NCBI RefSeq assembly: GCF_005938625.1
Contig: NZ_VCNJ01000019.1
Coordinates: 44,170-108,169 of the forward strand
DNA length: 64,000 bases
Source: Pseudomonas fluorescens
Lineage (GTDB): Bacteria > Pseudomonadota > Gammaproteobacteria > Pseudomonadales > Pseudomonadaceae
Direction: 5' to 3'
Numbering within the stretch: the first letter of the stretch is position 1; every line of letters starts with the position of its first letter. Shown here piece by piece: positions 1 to 8,398 of the stretch. The position numbers and the translations under genes are program-made. The notes below the pieces were generated by a model. That model was not told the DNA's origin. It was given only the letters and a program-made list of their open reading frames with translations, and did no database searches.

Positions 1-1
1 G

Positions 2-676
2 CCGAACAGCACCATCATCGTCACCGAGTACAACCGCTCGGTACAGGCTTTCCTCGTGGGCGGTGTGGACCGCATCGTCAACATGAACTGGGAAGCCATT
101 CTGCCGCCGCCGACCAGCGCGGGGCGTCAGCACTATCTGACCGCGATCAGCAAGGTCGACGATCAACTGGTGGAAATCATCGACGTCGAGAAAGTTCTCG
201 CTGAAATCGTCCCGTACAACGCCAAGGTTTCGCGCGACAAACTCGACGATCCGGTGCTGGAGCGCGCCCGTGGCCGTGAAGTGCTGCTGGTGGACGACTC
301 TAACGTGGCTCTTTCGCAATTGCGCGATACCCTCGGCCAGCTCGGTGTGAAAATGCACATTGCCAGCGATGGCCTGAAGGCGCTGAACATGCTCAAGGGC
401 TGGGCTGATACCGGCGTGAACATGACCGACAAGCTGCTGATGATTTTCACCGATGCGGAGATGCCGGAAATGGACGGCTATCGCCTGACCACCGAAATTC
501 GCAACGACCCGCGTCTGCGTGGCTTGTACGTGGTGCTGCATACCTCGCTGTCCGGCAGTTTCAACGACTCGATGGTGAAGAAGGTCGGCTGCGACAACTT
601 CCTCTCCAAATTCCAGCCGGACAAGCTGGTCGACGTGGTGCGCCAGCGTCTGATGCTCGACGAAGTTCCGGCCTGA
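2..676 (+). CDS. cheV: Chemotaxis coupling protein CheV (5' end missing)
   Basis: Couples chemoreceptors to the CheA kinase in the cytoplasm. The reading frame is open from the left window edge, so the N-terminus is missing; about 224 codons are visible, against roughly 300 for the family. The visible part holds the end of a CheW-like domain (TEYNRSVQAFLVGG, then LVEIIDVEKVLAEI) followed by a CheY-type receiver domain with the acidic pair VDDSN, phospho-acceptor Asp in IFTDAEMPEMDG, and the switch Thr/Lys region LHTSLSG and FLSKFQPD. A CheW plus receiver fusion of this layout is CheV. An internal GTG at 56 is inside the CheW fold and is not the true start. Followed by a REP doublet. Confidence 0.92.
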   Translation, partial: PNSTIIVTEYNRSVQAFLVGGVDRIVNMNWEAILPPPTSAGRQHYLTAISKVDDQLVEIIDVEKVLAEIVPYNAKVSRDKLDDPVLERARGREVLLVDDSNVALSQLRDTLGQLGVKMHIASDGLKALNMLKGWADTGVNMTDKLLMIFTDAEMPEMDGYRLTTEIRNDPRLRGLYVVLHTSLSGSFNDSMVKKVGCDNFLSKFQPDKLVDVVRQRLMLDEVPA

Positions 677-688
677 TTAAACACCCAT

Positions 689-776
689 TGTAGGAGTGAG
701 CCTGCTCGCGATAGCGGTGTGTCAGCCCCGAATCATTACCAGACACACCGCTATCGCGAGCAGGCTCACTCCTACA
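689..776. repeat. REP doublet (REPIN), GAGTGAGCCTGCTCGCG type
   Basis: Two inverted arms of about 33 bp (TAGGAGTGAGCCTGCTCGCG and its complement, each extended by ATAGCGGTGTGTC) surround a short unpaired centre. The same arms recur at 47923-48011. It lies between cheV and the MOSC gene and could form a long hairpin in RNA. Confidence 0.88.
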
Positions 777-843
777 GTTATTGCTCTTTGATTCCTGATC
801 AAGCTCGTATAGGGTGGCGTTTTTATTCTCCAGGGAGCTGTCC

Positions 844-1650
844 ATGCTGCGTCTGAGCGCGCTTTATCGTTACCCGTTGAAATCCGGCAAAGTCGATGTG
901 CTGCAGCGCGTCGACCTCGACAAGCTGGGGCTCGATGGCGACCGACGCTGGATGCTCGTGGACGAGGCCAGCGGCCGCTTCCTGACTCAGCGCGCCGAAG
1001 CGAAGATGAGTCAGTTGTCGGCCCTGTGGAATGCGCAGGGCGGTTTGACCCTGAGTGCGCCGCAACAGTCTTCCATCGACATCGCCTTGCCGGATAATGA
1101 CGCCGAACTGCGCGGCGTGACGATCTGGCGCGATACCTTGCGCGTGCCGGATGCCGGTGATGAGGCTGCGTGCTGGGTCAGCGATTTCATCGGCAAACCG
1201 ACCCGCCTGGTGCAGGTGCCGCTGGATCGCGCCCGCACTACGCAAGCCGGCTATGGCAACGATGATGACCGGGTCGCGTTCGCCGATGGATTCCCTTTGT
1301 TGCTGATCGGCGAGGCATCTCTGCAGGATCTTTCGCAAAAAGTGGGACGACCCTTGGAAATGCTGCGTTTTCGGCCAAACCTGGTGATCGAAGGCAGTGA
1401 GGCCTATGCCGAAGACAGTTGGAAGCGCATTCGCATTGGCGATGTCGAGTTCCGCGTGGTCAAGCCATGTTCGCGCTGCATTCTCACCACGATTGACCCG
1501 CAAACCGGGGAGCGCAGTGCCGATCGCGAGCCGCTGGCCACCTTGCAGAAATATCGCGCCGAAGCAGATGGCGCGATGTTTGGGCAGAATCTGGTGAATG
1601 ACAGTAATGGTCGACTCGAAGTCGGCATGCCGGTGGAAATCCTCGAGTAA
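844..1650 (+). CDS. MOSC domain protein (YcbX-like)
   Basis: 268 aa. Starts with an MOSC N-terminal beta-barrel domain (LSALYRYPLKSGK) and continues into a MOSC domain with the conserved cysteine in VVKPCSRCILTTIDP. MOSC proteins bind the molybdenum cofactor or transfer its sulfur; E. coli YcbX takes part in detoxifying N-hydroxylated bases. This copy lacks the C-terminal ferredoxin domain of YcbX. I chose the ATG at 844 because AGGGAG lies 7 nt upstream; an in-frame start at 814 has no such site. Ends in a strong terminator shared with ppnP. The substrate cannot be read from sequence. Confidence 0.85.
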   Translation: MLRLSALYRYPLKSGKVDVLQRVDLDKLGLDGDRRWMLVDEASGRFLTQRAEAKMSQLSALWNAQGGLTLSAPQQSSIDIALPDNDAELRGVTIWRDTLRVPDAGDEAACWVSDFIGKPTRLVQVPLDRARTTQAGYGNDDDRVAFADGFPLLLIGEASLQDLSQKVGRPLEMLRFRPNLVIEGSEAYAEDSWKRIRIGDVEFRVVKPCSRCILTTIDPQTGERSADREPLATLQKYRAEADGAMFGQNLVNDSNGRLEVGMPVEILE

Positions 1651-1665
1651 CCCACGCCTGAAACG

Positions 1666-1699
1666 AAAATGCCCGTGTCCTTGGACACGGGCATTTTTT
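1666..1699. terminator. Bidirectional intrinsic terminator
   Basis: AAAATGCCCGTGTCC pairs with GGACACGGGCATTTT around a TT loop, and is flanked by a T-run on the + strand and an A-run that gives a T-run on the - strand. It lies between the convergent MOSC gene and ppnP. Confidence 0.9.
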
Positions 1700-1721
1700 T
1701 TATCGCGGTGCAACCGTGGGT

Positions 1722-2006
1722 TTAGCCGCGGTATTCGCACAGGTAAGCGGTGTCGACGGCGACTTTCAGCTGGAACTTGCTGTTGGCCGGAACGTTGAAC
1801 TGGCTGCCGGCGGCGAAGGTTTCCCAGTCGCTGCTGTCGGGCAGTTTGACGGTCAGTGCGCCAGACACAACGTGCATGATTTCACGCTGGCTGGTGCCGA
1901 ATTCGTATTCGCCCGGGGCCATGACGCCGATGGTCGCCGGACCTTCAGCGGTGCCAAAGGCGATCGACTTGACGGTGCCGTCGAAGTACTCGTTGACTTT
2001 AAACAT
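1722..2006 (-). CDS. ppnP: Pyrimidine/purine nucleoside phosphorylase PpnP
   Basis: 94 aa, the usual length for this small cupin family (formerly DUF1255/YaiE). The family splits several purine and pyrimidine nucleosides with phosphate into base and ribose-1-phosphate. The match runs over the whole length, with [17 protein letters not shown] at the start and the cupin beta-strand motifs [31 protein letters not shown] and [11 protein letters not shown]. The ATG at 2006 follows GAGGAA by about 6 nt; the frame stays open upstream but has no ribosome-binding site there. Monocistronic, convergent with the MOSC gene. Confidence 0.9.
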   Translation of the reverse strand: MFKVNEYFDGTVKSIAFGTAEGPATIGVMAPGEYEFGTSQREIMHVVSGALTVKLPDSSDWETFAAGSQFNVPANSKFQLKVAVDTAYLCEYRG

Positions 2007-2111
2007 GGGCGATTCCTCGAAAAGGGCTGAAAAATGGAGGCGGCCAGTATGCACAAGGCTTTCAACGCCGTCACCTGCCCGGCGTCTGTCCAGTGAGTTC
2101 TCGAATTGACC

Positions 2112-2654
2112 CTAGAGTGGCAACACCAAGGGTAACAATCGCGCGGTGTTGCGCGCATCCTCCAGCGCCCGATGCTGTTGACCGCTGAACTGCATGCCAG
2201 CCAGTTGCAGTGCGCCGTTGAGGCCCAGCGGCCGTTCGAGGCGCCGAGCCTTGGCGAAGCGTTGTTTGAGGTTCATGTGCGGCACCTTGCTCAATCCACT
2301 GTCGATTTGCAGACGCCGCCATTCCTGCAACAACTGCTTGCGGTCGTAATCGCCCCAGCTGGCCCAGCCTTCGAGGCGCGACTGATGCTGCGCGAGCCAG
2401 CGTTCGAACGCCGGCCAGACTTCGGTCAACGGCTGCGCCGTGTCGATATTGGCCTGGGTGATGTGTGTCAGTTCACGACAAAATGGCGTAAGCAACGGCC
2501 GCCGCGTCGGTTTGACGAAGCGCTGGAAATGATCCTGCTCGCGCCCGGCGCGATCGACCAGTGTGGCGCCGATCTCGATAATTTCCATTTCGGTGACCGG
2601 CCAGCCACCCTCATCGGTGGTGGCTTCCAGATCTATGACCAGCCAGTGAGGCAT
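2112..2654 (-). CDS. DEDDh-family 3'-5' exonuclease
   Basis: 180 aa, a single DnaQ-like exonuclease domain. Visible catalytic motifs are Exo I (LVIDLEATTDEG, with D and E), the Exo II area (ASWGDYDRKQL) and Exo III (HRALEDARNTARL, the HxxxxD signature of the DEDDh group). The family removes 3' nucleotides from DNA or RNA; the closest type is the ERI-1/KapD-like subgroup, which often acts on RNA ends. No other domain is fused, so this is not polymerase III epsilon. It lies just downstream of atuF on the same strand but 70 bp apart, and probably has no part in terpene degradation. Confidence 0.85.
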   Translation of the reverse strand: MPHWLVIDLEATTDEGGWPVTEMEIIEIGATLVDRAGREQDHFQRFVKPTRRPLLTPFCRELTHITQANIDTAQPLTEVWPAFERWLAQHQSRLEGWASWGDYDRKQLLQEWRRLQIDSGLSKVPHMNLKQRFAKARRLERPLGLNGALQLAGMQFSGQQHRALEDARNTARLLPLVLPL

Positions 2655-2724
2655 CGCAGGGTTCCTGATTTCCGCGTTCTGATAACTCAGAGCGTAGTCA
2701 AAACCCGCATGCGTGTGTGGGCGA

Positions 2725-4686
2725 CTACTCGACCTGCAACAGAACCTGACGATTTTTTACCTGATCGCCAACCTTGACCTGCACCCGCTTGAGCACGCCG
2801 TCGATGCCGGCCTTCAGCGGATGCTCCATTTTCATTGCCTCCAGCACCACCAGCAACTGACCCTTCCTGACCGTGCTGCCTTCGCTGACCAGTACGTCGA
2901 CGATGGCACCGTCCATCGGCGCTTTCAGGGTGCCGGAGCTGACGCTGGTCTGACTGTCGATCACGGCATGAGTTCGATCCTCCAGACGCAGACTGCCGGG
3001 GTGGGTAAACAGCCAGAGTTGTGCGGCATCCAGGCGATAGGCATGGCGCTGGCGTAGACCGTCGGCTTCCAGTGTCACCGACTGCGTATCGTGGGCGATA
3101 AGTTTCAATTCAAGCGTGCGTTCGGCCACCTGCACCGTGAACGCGCCTTGCGCCTGCGGGAGCAGTTGCACGGTCCAGTTTTGATCGTCTAGGCCGAGGC
3201 GATAGTGCAGCGGCACACTGGCGTTGTTGCGCCAGCCAGTGAGCGGAGCGCGGTGGGAGAGGGCGCTGGTTTGATAGAACAGCACCGTTGCAATCGCCAG
3301 TTGCTCGGCATCGGGAATGTAACGGTGCAGGCAGGGGTGATCGCTGAAATGCTGCGCAATGAAGGCGGTACTGAATTCACCGCTGATGAACTGCGGATGT
3401 TGCAACAGGCTGGCGAGCAGGCGCTGATTGCTTTGCACCCCGAGCAGCACCGTGTCTTGCACCGCGCGCAACAGTTTGCGCCGGGCCTCTTCGCGGGTAG
3501 CGCCGTGGGCGATCAGTTTGCCGAGCATCGGGTCGTAAAACGCGCTGACCGATTGCCCTTCAAGCAGACCATGATCGATTCGCGCGCCGTGCTGTAGCGC
3601 TGGTGCCCACGCCTCGACACGGCCTGTTTGCGGCAAGAAATCCTGTGCAGGATCTTCGGCGTAGAGGCGCACCTCCATTGCGTGTCCGTTGAGTTGGACC
3701 TGATTCTGAGTCAGTGGCAATGGCTGCCCCTCGGCGACCAGCAATTGCCACGCGACCAGATCCAGCCCTGTAATCAGTTCAGTCACCGGGTGCTCGACTT
3801 GCAGACGCGTGTTCATTTCAAGAAAGTAGAACTGCCCATGCGCATCGAGCAGAAATTCCACGGTGCCTGCGCCGACGTAGTTGACTGCGCGCCCAGCCTT
3901 CAATGCTGCTTCACCCATGGCCTGACGCAACTCGGCAGTCATCACCGGGCAAGGCGCTTCTTCAATGACTTTCTGGTGGCGACGCTGGATCGAACAGTCG
4001 CGTTCGCCGAGATAGATCAGGTTGCCGTGCTGATCGCCGAACAACTGCACCTCGATATGCCGTGGCTCGATCAGCGCCTGTTCGAGGATCAGTTCGTCAC
4101 TGCCGAAACCGTTCAGTGCTTCGGAGCGCGCGGTGCGCAGTTGCGCGGGCAAATCAGCGCCGTTGTCCAGCAGGCGCATGCCGCGTCCACCGCCGCCAGC
4201 GCTGGCCTTGATCATCAGCGGGTAGCCGATGCGTTCGGCTTCACGCACCAGGGTGGCGTCGTCCTGTTCGGCGCCTTGATAGCCGCCGATGCACGGCACG
4301 CCGGCCTCAAGCATGGCGATTTTTGACTGGCGTTTGCTGCCCATCAACTCGATGGCTTCGACGCTCGGGCCGATGAAGATCAGTCCGGCCTGTTTGCAGG
4401 CGCGGGCAAATTCGGCGTTCTCCGAGAGAAAGCCGTAGCCGGGGTGAATGGCATTGGCGCCGCTTCGGTGCGCGGCGTCGAGGATGGACTGGATGTTCAG
4501 GTAGGACTGCTGCACGGGGGCGGGGCCGATGTGTACAGCTTGATCGGCGATTTGTACGTGCAGCGCGTTGGCGTCGGCGTCGCTGTAAACGGCGACGGTG
4601 CGATAGCCCATGGCCTGGGCGGTGCGCTGGATGCGGCAGGCGATTTCACCGCGGTTGGCGATCAGGATTTTGTGGATGGCGGGCAT
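2725..4686 (-). CDS. atuF: Geranyl-CoA carboxylase, biotin-containing alpha subunit AtuF
   Basis: 653 aa. Carboxylates its own biotin with ATP and bicarbonate and passes CO2 to AtuC, which makes isohexenylglutaconyl-CoA in citronellol/geraniol breakdown. The first ~450 residues form a biotin carboxylase (ILIANRGEIACRI, ATP loop KASAGGGGRGMR, EMNTRLQVEHPVTE); the C-terminal carrier domain has biotinyl-Lys 619 in VLEAMKMEHPL. Sequence alone could equally suggest methylcrotonyl-CoA carboxylase LiuD; the assignment rests on gene order with atuA-atuE. The ATG at 4686 starts MPAIHKILIANRGE; the upstream in-frame extension is translated REP sequence. A REP doublet separates it from atuE. Confidence 0.85.
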   Translation of the reverse strand: MPAIHKILIANRGEIACRIQRTAQAMGYRTVAVYSDADANALHVQIADQAVHIGPAPVQQSYLNIQSILDAAHRSGANAIHPGYGFLSENAEFARACKQAGLIFIGPSVEAIELMGSKRQSKIAMLEAGVPCIGGYQGAEQDDATLVREAERIGYPLMIKASAGGGGRGMRLLDNGADLPAQLRTARSEALNGFGSDELILEQALIEPRHIEVQLFGDQHGNLIYLGERDCSIQRRHQKVIEEAPCPVMTAELRQAMGEAALKAGRAVNYVGAGTVEFLLDAHGQFYFLEMNTRLQVEHPVTELITGLDLVAWQLLVAEGQPLPLTQNQVQLNGHAMEVRLYAEDPAQDFLPQTGRVEAWAPALQHGARIDHGLLEGQSVSAFYDPMLGKLIAHGATREEARRKLLRAVQDTVLLGVQSNQRLLASLLQHPQFISGEFSTAFIAQHFSDHPCLHRYIPDAEQLAIATVLFYQTSALSHRAPLTGWRNNASVPLHYRLGLDDQNWTVQLLPQAQGAFTVQVAERTLELKLIAHDTQSVTLEADGLRQRHAYRLDAAQLWLFTHPGSLRLEDRTHAVIDSQTSVSSGTLKAPMDGAIVDVLVSEGSTVRKGQLLVVLEAMKMEHPLKAGIDGVLKRVQVKVGDQVKNRQVLLQVE

Positions 4687-4726
4687 GGTGGGTTTCCTGA
4701 GGTTTGGCGGTGGATGTGGAGGCCTC

Positions 4727-4793
4727 ATCGCGAGCAGGCTCACTCCTACAGGGGAACGTATTCCCAAATGTGGGAGCGAGCTTGCTCGCGAAG
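4727..4793. repeat. Hybrid REP doublet inside the atu operon
   Basis: The left arm TCGCGAGCAGGCTCACTCCTACA belongs to the GAGTGAGCC type, while the right arm TGGGAGCGAGCTTGCTCGCG belongs to the GAGCGAGCTT type. It fills the gap between the atuE stop and the atuF start, so it lies within an operon transcript. Confidence 0.82.
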
Positions 4794-4796
4794 CTT

Positions 4797-5594
4797 TCAG
4801 GTGGCCCACCGCGGTTTACGTTTTTGCACAAAGGCCATGGTGCCCTCGATCCCTTCTTCTCCCGCCACGGCATCGCTAAACCACTGCGCCGCCTCATCAA
4901 GCAATTCACTCGAAGGCTGCCCGGCACTCGCCAACAGCAATTTCTTGGTCATGGCATTCGCCTCCGGCGCGCAACACAGCACATGCTGCAACACCTCATC
5001 GAGCCGCTCGGCCAGCGCTTGTGCATCCTGCTCGACAAAATGCACCAACCCCAGACGCCGCGCCTGATGCCCATCGAAACGCGCAGCCGTCAGCGCCAAT
5101 CGGCGGGTTTCGGTCAGACCGATGCGTTGCACCACAAACGGTGCGATCTGCGCCGGCAGCAAGCCGAGGCTGGTTTCCGGCAGGCCGAATTGCGCCTGAT
5201 GATCGGTAATGGCGATATCACTGACACACGCCAGCCCGAAACCACCGCCGAGCACCGCGCCTTGCAGCACAGTGATCAGCACTTGCGGTGCGTGCTGCGC
5301 TTCTTCCAGCAGAGCCCCGAAGGCGCGATTCATATCACGGTAAGCATCAGCGCCCTGAGCGCGTGCGCTGGCCATGTCCTTGATATCGCCGCCGGCACAA
5401 AAATGCCCGCCGGCACCGCTGAGCACCAACGCCCGAACCGCACGGTCATCGCGCACAGCCGCCAGCACCGCGCGCAGTTCGCTGACCATCTGCAGGCTCA
5501 TCGCATTACGGCCGTGCGGCCGATTGAGGGTGATGTGCAGCACGCCGCCATGCCGTTCCAGCAACAGCGTCTGGCATTCCGGCAGGCTGCTCAT
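4797..5594 (-). CDS. atuE: Isohexenylglutaconyl-CoA hydratase AtuE (crotonase family)
   Basis: 265 aa, enoyl-CoA hydratase/isomerase fold. Family role: adds water to isohexenylglutaconyl-CoA, the product of geranyl-CoA carboxylase. Visible crotonase motifs are LNRPHGRNAMS, the first oxyanion-hole segment SGAGGHFCAGGDIKDM and the second, VLQGAVLGGGFGLACVSDI, followed by FGLPETSLGLLP. The ATG at 5594 overlaps the end of atuD by 4 nt, which indicates translational coupling and fixes the start; the open frame running upstream to 5870 is antisense-type noise over atuD. A LiuC function would be the alternative, but the neighbours are atu genes. Confidence 0.85.
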   Translation of the reverse strand: MSSLPECQTLLLERHGGVLHITLNRPHGRNAMSLQMVSELRAVLAAVRDDRAVRALVLSGAGGHFCAGGDIKDMASARAQGADAYRDMNRAFGALLEEAQHAPQVLITVLQGAVLGGGFGLACVSDIAITDHQAQFGLPETSLGLLPAQIAPFVVQRIGLTETRRLALTAARFDGHQARRLGLVHFVEQDAQALAERLDEVLQHVLCCAPEANAMTKKLLLASAGQPSSELLDEAAQWFSDAVAGEEGIEGTMAFVQKRKPRWAT

Positions 5595-6748
5595 TTCTTT
5601 TTCCCCGGCAGAATGCCCATCAGTTTGCAGATAATTCCCAGCATGATTTCGTCGGCGCCACCGCCAATCGAGACCAGCCGCACATCTCGATAGGCACGGG
5701 CTACCGGGTTGTCCCACATGAAGCCCATGCCGCCCCAATATTGCAGGCAGCTGTCGCTGACTTCGCGGCCGAGGCGCCCGGCCTTGAGCTTGGCCATCGA
5801 CGCCAGTCGTGTCACATCCTGACCTTTCACGTATTGCTCGGTGGCCTGGTAAACCAATGCGCGCAGGCATTCGATTTCAGTCTGCAACTCGGCGAGGCGA
5901 AAGTGGATCACCTGATTGTCGATCAGCGCATTGCCGAAGGTCTTGCGCTCCTTGCAGTACTCGATAGTGCTGTCGACGCAGTACTCCAGGCCTTTGATCA
6001 TGTTCGCCGCGCCGAACAGGCGTTCCTCCTGAAACTGCAGCATCTGCATCATGAACCCGGCGCCTTCGTGGCCGATGCGATTGCGCTGGGGCACGCGCAC
6101 GTTGTCGAAAAACACTTGCGCGGTTTCCGAGCTGCGCATGCCGAGCTTGTCCAGGTGCGAGCTGAGGCTGATCCCCGGCGTGTTCATCGCCACCATGATC
6201 AGCGACTTGTTGATGTGCGGTTTGTCGTCCGAGGTGTTGGCCAGTAAACAGATGAAATCAGCGCTCGGCGAGTTGGTGATCCACATCTTGCTGCCGTTGA
6301 TCACGTAGTCGTCACCGTCCTTGCGCGCGGTGGTTTTCAGGCCGGCCACATCAGATCCGGCGCCGACTTCGGAAACGCCGATGCAACCGACCTGCTCACC
6401 GCTGATCGCCGGTCTCAGGAACTCTTCGCGCAGTTCATCGGAGCCGAAGCGGGCGAGGGCCGGGGTGCACATGTCGGTTTGCACGCCGATCGACATCGGA
6501 ATGCCGCCGCAATGGATGGTGCCGAATTCTTCGGCAGCGACAATCGAATAGCTGTAATCCAGGCCCATGCCGCCGAATTTTTCCGGTTTGGAAATGCCCA
6601 GCAAACCGAGGTCGCCAGCCTTGCGGAAAATCTCGTGGATCGGGAAGCGTCCGGCCTTTTCCCATTCATCAACGTGCGGATTGATGTCGTGCTCGACGAA
6701 TTGGCGGACGGTACGGCGCAGGGCTTCGTGTTCCGGGGTGAAGATCAT
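5591..6748 (-). CDS. atuD: Citronellyl-CoA dehydrogenase AtuD
   Basis: 385 aa, acyl-CoA dehydrogenase family (FAD). Oxidises citronellyl-CoA to geranyl-CoA, which AtuCF then carboxylates. Family signatures are CIGVSEVGAGSDVAGLKT, WITNSPSADF, the substrate/FAD segment DKLGMRSSETAQVFFDNVRVP and the C-terminal QYWGGMGFMWDNPVAR plus RLVSIGGGADEIML. The opening MIFTPEHEALRRTVRQFVE is typical of AtuD rather than of isovaleryl-CoA dehydrogenase LiuA. It lies between atuC (30 bp away) and atuE (4-nt overlap). Assignment combines recognition of the sequence with context. Confidence 0.87.
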   Translation of the reverse strand: MIFTPEHEALRRTVRQFVEHDINPHVDEWEKAGRFPIHEIFRKAGDLGLLGISKPEKFGGMGLDYSYSIVAAEEFGTIHCGGIPMSIGVQTDMCTPALARFGSDELREEFLRPAISGEQVGCIGVSEVGAGSDVAGLKTTARKDGDDYVINGSKMWITNSPSADFICLLANTSDDKPHINKSLIMVAMNTPGISLSSHLDKLGMRSSETAQVFFDNVRVPQRNRIGHEGAGFMMQMLQFQEERLFGAANMIKGLEYCVDSTIEYCKERKTFGNALIDNQVIHFRLAELQTEIECLRALVYQATEQYVKGQDVTRLASMAKLKAGRLGREVSDSCLQYWGGMGFMWDNPVARAYRDVRLVSIGGGADEIMLGIICKLMGILPGKKK

Positions 6749-6778
6749 TGTTATTGTTCTCCGTAGGGTCCGTGGCGG

Positions 6779-8395
6779 TCAGAACCGGCTGACGCCGAAG
6801 CTGTTGGGTTGCAGCGTGCGAATGTCGGCTTCGTGGCAGATGTCCAGCAAATAGCCGAGCAAGGTGCGCGTGTCGCGCGGATCGATCAGCCCGTCGTCCC
6901 ACAGGTTGGCGCTGCCATAAAGCGCGGTGGACTGGCTGTCGAGTTTCTGCGCGGTGACCTGTTCGAGCATGTCGAGCATTTTCGGGTCTGGCGTCATGCC
7001 GTCCTTGAGCTGTTTGGCTTCGGTAACGATGCGCAAGACTTTGCCGGCCTGCGCACCGCCCATCACCGCCGTGCGGCTGTTCGGCCAGGCGAAGATGAAG
7101 CGCGGATCGAGTCCGCGTCCGCACATCGCATAGTTGCCGGCGCCGTAGGAACCGCCGACCACGATGGTCAGTTTCGGCACCCGCGCATTGGCCACCGCTT
7201 GAATCAGTTTCGAGCCGTGTTTGATCACGCCTTGCTGCTCGGATTCGGTGCCGACCATGAAGCCGGTGGTGTTGTGGAAAAACAGCAGCGGCGTCTGGCT
7301 CTGATCGCACAACTGGATGAACTGCGCTGCCTTGCTCGCACCGTTCGGGGTGATCGGGCCGTTGTTGCCGATGAACCCGCAGGCGCGGCCCTGAATCTTC
7401 AATTGGCCGCAAATGGTCTGCTGATCGAACTCGCCCTTGAATTCGACGAAACAGGATTCATCGGCAGTGCGCGCGATGATTTCGCGCACGTCATAAGGCT
7501 TTTTCGGATCGTCGGGGATCAGCCCGAGCAACTCGTCGATCGGGTAGAGCGGCTCTTTGTACTGCGGCTCCGGCAACCACGGCAGTTGCTCGTTCCACGG
7601 CAGCATACGGAGGATTTCACGCACTTGGCGCACGCCGTCGGCATCGTTTTCCGCGAGATATTCAGCCGTCCCGGCGACCTGCGCGTGCATCTCGGCACCG
7701 CCCAGTTCTTCGTCGGTGGCGACTTCACCGGTGGCCGCTTTCAGCAGCGGGGGACCGGCGAGAAACAGCTTGGCTTTGCCGCGCACCACCACCACGTAAT
7801 CCGACAGCCCCGGCTGATAAGCGCCGCCCGCCGTGGCCGAGCCGTGCACCACGGTGATCTGCGGCAAACCCATGGCTGACATCCGCGCCTGGTTGGCAAA
7901 ACTGCGTGCGCCTTCGACGAAAATCTCGGCGGCGTAATTGAGATTGGCGCCGCCGCTTTCGGCGAGGGTGATCACCGGCAGTTTGTTTTCCTGAGCAATC
8001 TGTTGCAGGCGAAGGGATTTTTTCAGGCCGCTGGGCGAAATGGTGCCGCCCTTGATTGCGCTGTTGTTCGCCACGACCATCGCGCGGATGCCGCAGACAT
8101 AACCGATACCGGCAATCAGTCCACCACCGGCCGAGCTACCGTCCTTGTCGTCGTGCAACTTGTAGCCAGCGAGGCTGGCCAGTTCGAGAAACGGCGCGCC
8201 GGGATCAAGCAGCAGGTTCAGGCGTTCGCGCGGCAGCAGTTGCCCGCGTTTGTCGAATTTCGCCTTGGCTTCGGTGGCTTTGTTCAGCAGGTTCTGTTCG
8301 AGCTGCTGTACTTGCTCGATGGCCGCGAGCATGGCCGTGCGGTTGCGGACGAACGCTTCGCTGTGCGGGTCGAGTCGGGACTGAATCTGCGGCAT
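6779..8395 (-). CDS. atuC: Geranyl-CoA carboxylase beta subunit (carboxyltransferase) AtuC
   Basis: 538 aa. Transfers the carboxyl group from AtuF-bound biotin to geranyl-CoA. It carries both halves of the carboxyltransferase fold: the N-terminal half with GGGLIAGIGYVCGIRAMVV and ESGGANL, and the C-terminal half with FIGNNGPITPNGASKAAQF, PLLFFHNTTGFMVG and GGSYGAGNYAMCGRG. Length and motifs fit the acyl-CoA carboxylase beta subunits of the MccB/GcoB/AtuC type. Only 3 nt separate it from atuB. MccB (LiuB) is the close paralogue and cannot be excluded from sequence alone; AtuA and AtuD next door decide for AtuC. Confidence 0.87.
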   Translation of the reverse strand: MPQIQSRLDPHSEAFVRNRTAMLAAIEQVQQLEQNLLNKATEAKAKFDKRGQLLPRERLNLLLDPGAPFLELASLAGYKLHDDKDGSSAGGGLIAGIGYVCGIRAMVVANNSAIKGGTISPSGLKKSLRLQQIAQENKLPVITLAESGGANLNYAAEIFVEGARSFANQARMSAMGLPQITVVHGSATAGGAYQPGLSDYVVVVRGKAKLFLAGPPLLKAATGEVATDEELGGAEMHAQVAGTAEYLAENDADGVRQVREILRMLPWNEQLPWLPEPQYKEPLYPIDELLGLIPDDPKKPYDVREIIARTADESCFVEFKGEFDQQTICGQLKIQGRACGFIGNNGPITPNGASKAAQFIQLCDQSQTPLLFFHNTTGFMVGTESEQQGVIKHGSKLIQAVANARVPKLTIVVGGSYGAGNYAMCGRGLDPRFIFAWPNSRTAVMGGAQAGKVLRIVTEAKQLKDGMTPDPKMLDMLEQVTAQKLDSQSTALYGSANLWDDGLIDPRDTRTLLGYLLDICHEADIRTLQPNSFGVSRF

Positions 8396-8398
8396 GGC

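Noticed and set aside
4797..5870. atuE extended upstream to 5870
   Set aside because: The extra 92 codons overlap atuD in another frame; the ATGA overlap at 5591-5594 defines the start.
2725..8395. Leucine/isovalerate (liu) cluster interpretation
   Set aside because: Carboxylase, dehydrogenase and hydratase would fit liu genes, but AtuA (DUF1446), AtuD-type dehydrogenase and AtuR with its operators are specific for the acyclic terpene cluster.
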